Below, in pieces: positions 17,078-24,595 of a DNA stretch of 64,000 nt. Origin of the DNA: Ferdinandcohnia humi_A (GTDB lineage: Bacteria; Bacillota; Bacilli; Bacillales; Bacillaceae_L). The notes beneath the pieces were generated by a model. That model saw only the letters and a list, made by a program, of their open reading frames with translations. It did not search any database and was not told the DNA's origin. The stretch is from positions 1-64,000 of the forward strand of contig JBLKRX010000009.1 of the NCBI GenBank assembly GCA_047608075.1, given 5' to 3'. Position 1 is the first letter of the stretch. Each line of letters opens with the position of its first letter. A program made the translations under genes and the position numbers.

Positions 17078-18077
17078 TAGCCTCACCTTTCTCTTTCGAA
17101 GGTACTATGACATTACTCATTTGTTGTCTCTTTGCTCGTCTTCGTTTTTCACGTGTCCCTTCTAAGACTTTTGGAAGGACTAACGCAATAATAACAATTG
17201 TTGCTGTAATTAATTTCATGTCGCCTGGTTGCAGGAAATCTACACGGAGTGCAAGTGAAACAACGATTCGATAGATGATAGCACCGCCAATGACAGCAAG
17301 TGTTGCTCTAGCAATGTTTTTTGTACCAAATAGTGCTTCACCAATGATTACCGATGCTAACCCAATTACAATCATTCCAATCCCCATGCCAACATCTGCG
17401 AAACCACCTTGTTGTGCAATGAGTGCACCTGAAAAAGCTACTAATGCATTTGAAAGTCCTAGGCCTAAGATGGTTGTAACATTTGTGTTAGCTGAAAAGC
17501 TGCGAATCATTCGTTTGTTATCACCAGTTGCTCTAATTGCTAGACCTATTTCAGTCTGTAGGAAAAGGTCAATAAGAATTTTAATAACAAATGTAACAAC
17601 AACCATAAAGAGTAAGATACCCCATGTGTTAGGTAGGCTATCACCGAACCCAATCGCAGTGAATATGGAGTTAAAAAATGAGTCAGCCCCTATGGTGGCA
17701 AAAAAGTTCTCGACATGTGTAAATGATGTATCGATATTAAGTAATGAAACTGTCGATTTTCCCATGATTCGTAGATTAATAGAATACAGGGCGATCATCA
17801 TTAAAATACCGGAAAGTAATGCATTTATTTTACCTACTGTGTGTATTAAACCAGTAATACTTCCTGCAACAAACCCAGCAATTAGCGCTAAACTTGTTGC
17901 TAAGAATGGATCTGTACCATTTGCTATTAAGATAGCTGAAACGGCAGCTCCAGTAACGAAGCTGCCATCAACCGTCAAATCTGGAAAATCAAGAATACGG
18001 AAAGACAGATACACACCGATTGCCATAATCGCATAGATGATTCCTGATTCAAAAGCCCCAAAGATTGCAGTAAACAT
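17052..18077 (-). CDS. ABC importer permease (TrpY-like, LivH-related)
   Basis: 341 residues with about eight membrane helices and the LivH-type loop EIGLAIRATGDNKRMIRSF, the site that contacts the ATPase. The first helices read YAIMAIGVYLSFRILDFPDLTVDGSF, typical of single permeases that pair with PF04392-type binding proteins. The long basic C-terminal tail is cytoplasmic. The gene lies 24 bases after the binding-protein gene and overlaps the ATPase gene. Confidence 0.85.
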   Translation of the reverse strand: MFTAIFGAFESGIIYAIMAIGVYLSFRILDFPDLTVDGSFVTGAAVSAILIANGTDPFLATSLALIAGFVAGSITGLIHTVGKINALLSGILMMIALYSINLRIMGKSTVSLLNIDTSFTHVENFFATIGADSFFNSIFTAIGFGDSLPNTWGILLFMVVVTFVIKILIDLFLQTEIGLAIRATGDNKRMIRSFSANTNVTTILGLGLSNALVAFSGALIAQQGGFADVGMGIGMIVIGLASVIIGEALFGTKNIARATLAVIGGAIIYRIVVSLALRVDFLQPGDMKLITATIVIIALVLPKVLEGTREKRRRAKRQQMSNVIVPSKEKGEANATLKSNS

Positions 18078-18101
18078 GTAGAATCATCCTTTCTTACTTA
18101 C

Positions 18102-19112
18102 TTATTCACCTTCATAAATTTCAGCTATTTCTTCCCATTCTGCTTTTAACTCTAACCCTTGAGCTTCAGCAGCTTTTTTATTAATCACAAGCTGTAGGCT
18201 ATCAGGAAGCTCTACAGGTATTTCAGACGGCTTTTTCTCTCCGTTTAGGATTTTCGCAGCCATTAAACCTGATTGGTAGCCAAGATCAAAATAGTCAAAC
18301 CCACTTGCCGCAACAGCTCCTGCTTTCATTGAATCAAGTTCTCCAACAAATAGTGGAATCTTTTTGCTGTTTGCAACTGAAATAATGGCATCTAATGCTT
18401 GAACAGCTGTATTATCCGTCGGAATATAAATGGCATCTACGCGATCCACTAACGATTCCGCTGCTTGTTTAACTTCTGAAGTATTTGATACGGAAACTTC
18501 TACTAATTCAGCACCATCTTTCTCAGCTAATTCTTTCACTTGTTCAACTTGAACAACTGAGTTTTGTTCTCCAGAGTTATAAATAACGCCAATCTTTTTA
18601 GCTCCTACTTCCTTGGTAATAAAGTTAATAGTTGTACTGGTTGCCTCAGGATGGTTATCGGTTGTACCGGTAATATTATTACCAGGCTTATCAAAAGCTT
18701 CAACCAGTCCTGCTCCTACTGGATCTGTAACAGAAGTAAAAATAATTGGAATGTCTTTTGTCACATTTAAAGCCGCCATTGCACTTGGTGTGGCATTGGC
18801 AAATATAAGATCAACCTTGTCTCCAACAAAGTTCTGTGCAATTGTTTGCGTATTACTTTGCTCACCTTGAGCATTTTGAAAATCAATTTTTAGATTTTCC
18901 CCTTCTTTAAATCCTTCATCCTCAAGTGCTTTTTTAAATCCTTCCGTTGCTGCATCTAATGAGGTATGTGGAGCATATTGTGTGATTCCAACCACATACT
19001 GTTCTTTGTTTCCGCTGTCTTTAGAGCCATTTGTGCTCTCACCACTACTACATCCAGCTAGTGCAAGAAAACTAGCAACTATCAACCCAATTATTTTACT
19101 TGACGCTTTCAT
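18102..19112 (-). CDS. ABC importer substrate-binding lipoprotein (TrpX-like)
   Basis: 336 residues with a lipoprotein signal, lipobox LALAGC near residue 20, then a Ser/Gly/Asn-rich linker. The periplasmic-binding fold opens VGITQYAPHTSLDAATEGFK and continues IIFTSVTDPVGAGLV and GTTDNHPEA, as in the ABC_sub_bind (PF04392) family. Some members bind tryptophan or other aromatic amino acids. It is first in the operon, with a consensus-like promoter and a leader of about 120 bases upstream. There is no T-box signature in the leader. Confidence 0.85.
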   Translation of the reverse strand: MKASSKIIGLIVASFLALAGCSSGESTNGSKDSGNKEQYVVGITQYAPHTSLDAATEGFKKALEDEGFKEGENLKIDFQNAQGEQSNTQTIAQNFVGDKVDLIFANATPSAMAALNVTKDIPIIFTSVTDPVGAGLVEAFDKPGNNITGTTDNHPEATSTTINFITKEVGAKKIGVIYNSGEQNSVVQVEQVKELAEKDGAELVEVSVSNTSEVKQAAESLVDRVDAIYIPTDNTAVQALDAIISVANSKKIPLFVGELDSMKAGAVAASGFDYFDLGYQSGLMAAKILNGEKKPSEIPVELPDSLQLVINKKAAEAQGLELKAEWEEIAEIYEGE

Positions 19113-19271
19113 TGATTATCCCCCCGGATTCTTTTATCTACTATTTTAAGAACTAGTAAACTACTAAATTTACTAGTATTCGTCTACACATACACTTTAA
19201 AGCATAAAAGCTTAAAAGCGTTAATGTGTGTAATTACCCGTTATCATAACATCATCATTGCCTAACGTCAA
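19113..19271 (-). promoter_or_regulatory. Promoter and structured 5' leader of the TrpXYZ-like operon
   Basis: Minus-strand -35 TTGACG (19266-19271), a 17-base spacer and -10 TATGAT (19243-19248) form a good sigma-A promoter. The inferred leader of about 120 bases holds an imperfect long hairpin closed by TACACACA and TGTGTA, then a perfect nine-pair stem ACTAGTAAA and TTTACTAGT (19152-19177). A strong GGGGGG ribosome site follows. There is no T-box AGGGTGGNACCGCG and no U run after the stems. The stems could be an operator or a translational control device. Confidence 0.6.
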
Positions 19272-19478
19272 TCGTTTTCTGAAAAATTAAAAACTAAAAA
19301 GAATGGAAATATGCTGATGGAGTTGTAGTGCTAGAGAAGGAGCTGGGGTTTATTGTTAATTATATAGTGATCAAAATGTGAATGAAAAAAGGGAATGCTA
19401 TCTACGAGTTTTTAGATAAGCATAGCAAATGATATATGTATTGAGAAAAAGTAGGAAGAGTAAGGACAAAATTGATAT

Positions 19479-19504
19479 AAAGGACCTCTAATTAGAAGTC
19501 CTTT
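19479..19504 (-). terminator. Probable terminator after the yuiH-like gene
   Basis: AAAGGAC and GTCCTTT flank the palindrome TCTAATTAGA, giving a long stem with one mismatch. It lies about 55 bases past the yuiH-like stop on the minus strand. The tail is A/T-rich rather than a pure T run. Confidence 0.55.
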
Positions 19505-19526
19505 GTATCATATGAATGAGTTGGTT

Positions 19527-19545
19527 GGGACAAGGAACCTGTCCC
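19527..19545. repeat. Short palindromic 3'-end element (copy 2)
   Basis: The same 19-mer as at 8911-8929, GGGACAAGGAACCTGTCCC, here 15 bases past the stop of the yuiH-like gene, again with an extra GGGAC spaced between stop and palindrome. Confidence 0.75.
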
Positions 19546-19559
19546 TTCGTCCCAATCCC

Positions 19560-20150
19560 TTATCTGTACCGTTCTTCTTTAAAGGGGTTAGCGGTCATGG
19601 AGTAACCGAGTTCTTCCCAGAAGCCCGCTTCGTCTTCTTTCATAAATTCGATGCCTGTCGCCCATTTTGAACCCTTCCATAGGTAAAAGGAGGATGGTGG
19701 AATGAAGCGCAGTGGATATCCATGCTTTGGTGAAATATCTTGCCAATCCCCATCAACGTCCTTCCATCGGTATACAAATAGAGCGTCATCTCCTAGCAAT
19801 GCATGAAGCGGTAGATTGGCAGAATAACCATATGGGTCACCATTATAATAACCATAAATTTTTATGTATTTTACGTCATCGTTAACTTCGACTAGCTTTA
19901 ACAGCTCCCGTAAAGGAATTCCTTCAAAGGTTGTACCAAATTTAGACCATGTTGTTACACAATGCATATCAATTGTGGATACTGCCTTTGTGAGCTTCAT
20001 AACTTCATCGTAAGATAAGATTCTTTCCTTTATCACTTCGCCAAACAGCTTAAAGGTCCACGTTTCATCATTAAATTTGTATACATCTCCTTGATGTAAA
20101 ATTGGCCAACTTGTCGTCTCAAACTGTCCTGGTGGTAGCTGATTACCCAT
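19560..20150 (-). CDS. yuiH: Sulfite-oxidase-type molybdopterin oxidoreductase (YuiH-like)
   Basis: 196 residues of the oxidoreductase molybdopterin-binding fold. The molybdenum-ligand cysteine is in DMHCVTTWS (about residue 83), followed by GIPLRELL. ISPKHGYPLRFIPP and YLWKGSKWATGIEF near the end match Bacillus YuiH and the MsrP catalytic fold. No Tat signal is visible, so it looks cytoplasmic. Its natural substrate is unknown. It is monocistronic and divergent from the sodium symporter. A palindrome ATGATTATAATCAT lies at 20209-20222 in the shared promoter region. Confidence 0.85.
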   Translation of the reverse strand: MGNQLPPGQFETTSWPILHQGDVYKFNDETWTFKLFGEVIKERILSYDEVMKLTKAVSTIDMHCVTTWSKFGTTFEGIPLRELLKLVEVNDDVKYIKIYGYYNGDPYGYSANLPLHALLGDDALFVYRWKDVDGDWQDISPKHGYPLRFIPPSSFYLWKGSKWATGIEFMKEDEAGFWEELGYSMTANPFKEERYR

Positions 20151-20399
20151 TGCCTTCCATCCCCTTATTTTTTTGTTTAAAAGTCAATTTATAAATATTA
20201 GTATGTACATGATTATAATCATTATAGTATTATGAACATCTAGTAGAAAAACGAATCGAATATTCTGTATTATAGTCTACATGTAATCAAATTACGAATA
20301 AAAAAAGTATAAGTAACCAACCTACTTTAATCTCAAATTAAAGAACAGAGTTAAGATATTTTTCAACATAGAATTTACAAGTTATGAGGTGTATTTTAA

Positions 20400-21743
20400 T
20401 TGAAACAAGCTGATCAATGGTCTTCAAAAATAAGCTTTATTTTAGCTGCGGCAGGCTCTGCCATTGGACTAGGAGCAATTTGGAAGTTTCCATATGTAGC
20501 TGGAACCAGCGGAGGAGGTATCTTTTTCCTCATCTTTTTAGTGTTCACGCTACTTATTGGATTACCCTTATTATTAGCCGAATTCGTTATTGGACGTAAA
20601 ACACAAAAGGATGCGATTCAGTCTTATAAAGAGCTTGCTCCTTCTACTTCTTGGCATTTGATAGGCCGTCTTGGAATTTTTACAAATTATATTCTGCTAT
20701 CCTTTTATAGTGTTGTCGGTGGCTGGATTCTCATTTATTTATTTAATGGAGTACTTGGAAATTTAAACGGATTAACAGAAACTGAGTATGGACAACTATT
20801 CGGGGAGACAATTGCCAATCCTATCCTAGTTGTCATTGCACAATTTCTTTTCTTGCTAATTACAATCATTGTAGTTGCAAAAGGAGTACAATCAGGGATT
20901 GAAAAAGCAAGTAAATGGATGATGCCTGCCCTATTTATTATTTTTCTAATTATTATCATCCGATCTGTGACTCTAGAAGGTTCCATTAAAGGTATACGTT
21001 TTTTCTTAAAACCTGATTTTTCAAGCATTACATCAGAAACAATTCTATTTGCGTTAGGACAATCTTTCTTTGCATTAAGTGTTGGGGTTTCTGTAATGGT
21101 AACCTATAGCTCCTATCTCTCAAAGAAGGAAAACATTGTTCAGTCAGCATTCTCAATTGTTTTTCTAAATATTCTTGTAGCTCTTTTAGCAGGATTGGCA
21201 ATCTTTCCAGCTGTATTCTCTTTTGGACTTGAACCGAACGCTGGACCTGTACTATTGTTTAATGTATTACCAACTGTATTTAGCAAAATGCCATTAGGCA
21301 TGTTATTTTTAGTTGCGTTCCTGCTACTCTTTTTGTTTGCTACTTTAACATCTGCCTTTTCAATGCTAGAAATTATAGTTGCAACTATGTCTAAGGGAGA
21401 TGCTATAAAACGCAAACGCAATTCTTGGGTAACAGGAATTATTATCTTTTTACTTGGGGTACCATCTGCCCTATCCTTCGGTGTACTTAGTGATGTCACG
21501 CTGTTCAATAAATCAATTTTTGATTTTGCAGATTTCCTAGTAAGCAATGTTTTATTACCAATCGGTGCTTTGTTTATATCAATATTTGTATCCTACAAAA
21601 TACCAAGGAATGAACTATTAAAGGAGCTACGTTTAGGTAGTAACCTGCATATCCCCCTTTTTCAGACGTGGTTTGTATTAATTCGATATATCGTTCCAGT
21701 CGTGATTGTGATTGTATTTTTAGATAGTTTAGGAATACTTTAA
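20400..21743 (+). CDS. Sodium-dependent amino acid symporter (NSS/SNF family)
   Basis: 447 residues from a TTG start at 20400, with GAGGTG upstream. The family opening WSSKISFILAAAGSAIGLGAIWKFPY is the sodium-site helix of NSS transporters (LeuT, MhsT). About 11 membrane helices are visible, consistent with bacterial members lacking helix 12. It imports an amino acid with sodium; which one cannot be read. A strong terminator follows. It resembles Bacillus YocR/YhdH. Confidence 0.88.
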   Translation: MKQADQWSSKISFILAAAGSAIGLGAIWKFPYVAGTSGGGIFFLIFLVFTLLIGLPLLLAEFVIGRKTQKDAIQSYKELAPSTSWHLIGRLGIFTNYILLSFYSVVGGWILIYLFNGVLGNLNGLTETEYGQLFGETIANPILVVIAQFLFLLITIIVVAKGVQSGIEKASKWMMPALFIIFLIIIIRSVTLEGSIKGIRFFLKPDFSSITSETILFALGQSFFALSVGVSVMVTYSSYLSKKENIVQSAFSIVFLNILVALLAGLAIFPAVFSFGLEPNAGPVLLFNVLPTVFSKMPLGMLFLVAFLLLFLFATLTSAFSMLEIIVATMSKGDAIKRKRNSWVTGIIIFLLGVPSALSFGVLSDVTLFNKSIFDFADFLVSNVLLPIGALFISIFVSYKIPRNELLKELRLGSNLHIPLFQTWFVLIRYIVPVVIVIVFLDSLGIL

Positions 21744-21751
21744 ACATAAGG

Positions 21752-21777
21752 ATAGACACCCTGATTTGGGTGTCTAT
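21752..21777 (+). terminator. Terminator of the sodium symporter gene
   Basis: A perfect ten-pair stem, ATAGACACCC and GGGTGTCTAT, surrounds six bases, followed by ATTATATT, nine bases past the stop. Confidence 0.85.
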
Positions 21778-21807
21778 ATTATATTGAAAGGTTCGAGAAA
21801 ATAAAAA

Positions 21808-21830
21808 AGATGCCCTAATGTTAGGCACCT
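21808..21830 (-). terminator. Terminator of hmoA
   Basis: On the minus strand AGGTGCC-TAA and TTAGGGCATCT form an imperfect stem followed by TTTTTT. Confidence 0.7.
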
Positions 21831-21844
21831 TGAAAATTGCAATA

Positions 21845-22174
21845 TTATAATGTATGTTCTACTGCTTTTTTAACAGACTTAACCTCATATACTCCACCTT
21901 CTGAATGAAGAATATATTCTGGTTTCGGCTGACCCATTTTTGCTTTATGGCCAGCAATATGAGCATCGCTCTTTTCCCATTGCTTCCATTTTTCTTCAGA
22001 TTCCCATCTTGTTGAGATGACTACTTCCTCATCCCCTCTTCTTACCTTTTTAACCATGACTGTCATGTCGATGAAGCCTTCTTGCTCTTCAATAATACCT
22101 TTTTTACTAAATCGTTCTACAATTTTATCGGAATTACCTTCAGTAACTGTTATTTTTCTCATTTGTACAAACAT
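21845..22174 (-). CDS. hmoA: Heme-degrading monooxygenase HmoA
   Basis: 109 residues from the ATG at 22174, which has GGAGATG just upstream; in-frame codons back to 22198 fall in the operator region. ABM-fold monooxygenase: MFVQMRKITVTEG, QEGFIDMTV and the strongly conserved WESEEKWKQWEKSDAHIAGH segment match Bacillus HmoA, which opens heme and releases iron. The conserved Trp and His of that segment are present. A near-consensus Fur box lies upstream, so expression should rise on iron starvation. Confidence 0.9.
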   Translation of the reverse strand: MFVQMRKITVTEGNSDKIVERFSKKGIIEEQEGFIDMTVMVKKVRRGDEEVVISTRWESEEKWKQWEKSDAHIAGHKAKMGQPKPEYILHSEGGVYEVKSVKKAVEHTL

Positions 22175-22215
22175 ATAGACATCTCCAATCATTATCACTT
22201 TTCTTTAATTGTAGT

Positions 22216-22234
22216 GATAATGATTATCAATGTC
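22216..22234 (-). promoter_or_regulatory. Fur box upstream of hmoA
   Basis: GATAATGATTATCAATGTC matches the 19-bp Fur consensus GATAATGATAATCATTATC at most positions, including the 7-1-7 core TGATAAT-x-ATTATCA. A second half site, GTGATAATGATT, lies at 22188-22199 just before the start codon. Confidence 0.8.
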
Positions 22235-22241
22235 AATTAAT

Positions 22242-23567
22242 TTATTCTGAGACGAGAATATCCTGCTTTGCAATCACTTGAATTCTCATAATTCGTTTTT
22301 CATCCATCTCATCCACTTTGAAAATAAAGTTTTCATACTCTACTTCTGGGTGAACATCTCCTGAAGGTATATAACCTAATTGACCTATCACAAAACCGCT
22401 TAATGTATCATACTCATCCGTCGGAAAGGTAATCTTAAGTATTTCTTGAACATCATGTAGATTAACGGTCCCTACCATAGAATATGAATGCTCATCTAAT
22501 TGGATAATTTCCTCATCACTAATTGTGTACTCGTCATACTCATCAAAAATATTTCCTACGATTTCTTCTATTAGGTCTTCTATTGTTACAATTCCATCTG
22601 TCCCACCATATTCATCAATGACAATCGCCATATGAAGATTATTCTTTTGCATTTCTTTAAATAATTCATCCGTACGTTTTGACTCTAATACAAAATAAGG
22701 GTCTCGTAATAAATCTTTTAGTTCAAAGGAACGATCCTCACAGTTTTCTGCAAACTGTATCAGTTCTTTTGTATGTAAGATTCCTACAATTTTGTCAATG
22801 CTCTCATCATATACAGGAAAACGAGTGTATTTTTCTATAATAGCTAAATGAATGATCTCTTTTAACGTATATTCAAGCGGTATGGCCACTATATTTGTAC
22901 GGTGTGTCATGATATCTGACACCGTTTTATTGTCAAATTCAAATATGTTATTGATCATTACCTTCTCGGCTTCTTGAATGGTACCACGTTCTTTTCCAAC
23001 ATCGACCATCATTCGAATTTCTTCCTCTGTCACATTCTCGTCTTCAGCGTTGGGATCAACCCCGAACAAACGGACAATTCCATTTGTTGATAACGTAAGA
23101 AGCTTTACAAATGGAGATGTAAGCTTAGATAAGAATGTTAATGGTCCAACAGCAATATTTGATATTGCTTCTGCTTTCTGCAATGCAAGTCGCTTCGGAA
23201 CAAGCTCACCTATGACTAGCGTAAAATAGGATAAAATTAACGTGATAACAACTACTGAAAGTGATTCAAGAATACTTGGCGCAAGAGGTACACCTATATC
23301 AACTAGCCACTCTGCTAAATAACCAGCAAAGCTCCCAGCAGCGAAAGCAGATGCTAAAAACCCAGCTAGAGTAATCCCTATTTGAATCGTAGCTAAAAAA
23401 CGGCTAGGTTCTGAAAGCAAATTCAGAAGCATTTTTGCTTTTTTATCCCCGTTTTCAGCCATCATTTTAATTTTATTATCATTTAATGATACCAAGGCCA
23501 TTTCTGAAGCTGCAAAAAAAGCATTCAGTAAAATCAAAATCACTAGTATAAAAATTTCTATTCCCAA
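22242..23567 (-). CDS. DUF21/CBS/CorC-type membrane protein
   Basis: 441 residues. The N-terminal DUF21 domain has about four membrane helices (begins MGIEIFILVILILLNAFFAA). Two CBS domains follow, IMTHRTNIVAI and RFPVYDESIDKIVGILH, then VVIDEYGGTDGIVTIEDLIE, and a C-terminal CorC_HlyC domain ends the protein. Relatives (YhdP, YrkA, YqhB in Bacillus; CNNM in animals) are linked to magnesium export or tolerance. The older name hemolysin C is misleading. Single-gene unit; start ATG has a GGAGGTAG site. Confidence 0.88.
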   Translation of the reverse strand: MGIEIFILVILILLNAFFAASEMALVSLNDNKIKMMAENGDKKAKMLLNLLSEPSRFLATIQIGITLAGFLASAFAAGSFAGYLAEWLVDIGVPLAPSILESLSVVVITLILSYFTLVIGELVPKRLALQKAEAISNIAVGPLTFLSKLTSPFVKLLTLSTNGIVRLFGVDPNAEDENVTEEEIRMMVDVGKERGTIQEAEKVMINNIFEFDNKTVSDIMTHRTNIVAIPLEYTLKEIIHLAIIEKYTRFPVYDESIDKIVGILHTKELIQFAENCEDRSFELKDLLRDPYFVLESKRTDELFKEMQKNNLHMAIVIDEYGGTDGIVTIEDLIEEIVGNIFDEYDEYTISDEEIIQLDEHSYSMVGTVNLHDVQEILKITFPTDEYDTLSGFVIGQLGYIPSGDVHPEVEYENFIFKVDEMDEKRIMRIQVIAKQDILVSE

Positions 23568-23778
23568 TGAAAACTACCTCCAAAAACATATATGAAACTA
23601 TATCCTCATTTTACTATAGATTATTTTAGAAAATTTTACTATTAAAATATACTTGTTTCTTACTAACGTCCCCTTATTTTACTTGAATTATGCTTTTACT
23701 AAAATACATAGAAGCTATTTCTATATTATTGCAACGTGGTTAATTATCCCTTGTTTACAATTTTTTGATATTTTTTTA

Positions 23779-23844
23779 TTGACATATATCTATTTCAACT
23801 TTATAATTTATCTTAAAGTAATTTATCTTGAATTTAAGATAAAT
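23779..23844 (+). promoter_or_regulatory. Consensus sigma-A promoter with dyad operator upstream of the YceI gene
   Basis: TTGACA (23779-23784), a 17-base spacer and TATAAT (23802-23807) form a perfect sigma-A promoter. Overlapping and just past the -10 are ATTTATCTT (23806-23814), a second ATTTATCTT (23821-23829) and its inverted partner AAGATAAAT (23836-23844). This layout, a nine-base dyad with a direct half-site over the -10, is typical of repression by a MarR-type dimer. The regulator is not in the window. Confidence 0.75.
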
Positions 23845-23882
23845 GAAGATATTATATTTTTTTGAATAGGGAGAGATTAGTT

Positions 23883-24413
23883 ATGACAAAAGCAAAATGG
23901 GCAGTAGACGCATCACACAGTAGTGTAGATTTTTCAGTAAAGCATATGATGATTGCGAAGGTTAAAGGTTCTTTTCAAAATTTTGAAGCCTCAATTGAAG
24001 CTGACCCAACAGACCTGACAACAGCTGATATTGAATTTAAAGTTGACCTTGCAAGTGTTGATACAAAAAATACTGATCGTGACAACCACTTACGTTCAGC
24101 AGATTTCTTTGATGTAGAAAATCATCCAGCAATGACTTTCAAGTCTACATCAATCGTAAAAACTGATGATGGCGAATATGATGTTACTGGGGATTTAACA
24201 ATTCGCGGTACAACTAAACCTGAAACCTTCAAAGTTGTTTTCGAAGGTCAAGGAAAAGATCCTTGGGGTAATGAAAAAGTTGGTTTTAGCGCAGAAGGCA
24301 GCATTAACCGTAGTGACTATGGTTTAGTTTGGAACGCCGCTTTAGAAACTGGTGGAGTTTTAGTAGGAGATCAAGTAAAAATTTCTCTTGAAATTGAGGC
24401 GCAAAAAGCATAA
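23883..24413 (+). CDS. YceI-family lipocalin-like protein
   Basis: 176 residues from the ATG at 23883 (GGGAGAG upstream); a TTG seven codons earlier overlaps that site. YceI family: WAVDASHSSVDFSVKHMMIA at the start, DNHLRSADFFDVENHPAMTF in the middle and SRSDYGL-type NRSDYGLVWN near the end. Members bind polyisoprenoids or similar amphiphiles in a beta-barrel and are often induced by stress. There is no signal peptide, so it is cytoplasmic. It has a very strong, apparently repressible promoter and its own terminator. Confidence 0.9.
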   Translation: MTKAKWAVDASHSSVDFSVKHMMIAKVKGSFQNFEASIEADPTDLTTADIEFKVDLASVDTKNTDRDNHLRSADFFDVENHPAMTFKSTSIVKTDDGEYDVTGDLTIRGTTKPETFKVVFEGQGKDPWGNEKVGFSAEGSINRSDYGLVWNAALETGGVLVGDQVKISLEIEAQKA

Positions 24414-24429
24414 TAAGTTTCAATTGTGA

Positions 24430-24453
24430 AAGCAGGCGGATAGCCTGCTTTTT
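24430..24453 (+). terminator. Terminator of the YceI gene
   Basis: AAGCAGGC, five bases and GCCTGCTT form an eight-pair stem followed by TTTAT, 16 bases past the stop. Confidence 0.85.
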
Positions 24454-24480
24454 ATATGAAGAAAGAAAGTATAAAATTTT

Positions 24481-24588
24481 GAACATAGTTTTCTATGTTC
24501 CGCGGAAGTGGCCTACCCCCTCGAGGTCAGAGAACGAATTTTTTGCAACAGAACTTTGCTTGTCGGGGGTGATCAAGGCGCTTGCGCA
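24481..24588 (-). repeat. Dispersed foldable repeat, short form (copy 2 of 3, inverted)
   Basis: Read on the minus strand it starts GCGCAAGCGCCTTG, has ACCCCCGACAAGC, a central GTTGCAAAAAA, then CTCTGACCTCGAGGGGGTAG. CCCCC pairs with GGGGG and the outer GCGCCT with AGGC. It directly follows the stop of the carboxypeptidase gene (24596). The outer edge also holds a perfect eight-pair hairpin, GAACATAG-TTTT-CTATGTTC, at 24481-24500. Confidence 0.7.
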
Positions 24589-24595
24589 TTTCATA

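Noticed and set aside
17275..18036. Long (253-codon) plus-strand open frame
   Set aside because: Fully antisense to the ABC permease; its length reflects codon bias of the real gene.
19113..19271. T-box riboswitch
   Set aside because: The leader is too short and has no AGGGTGGNACCGCG segment or terminator/antiterminator pair.
20209..20222. Palindrome ATGATTATAATCAT as a Fur box
   Set aside because: Resembles the 7-1-7 pattern only partly; kept as a possible operator, not called Fur.
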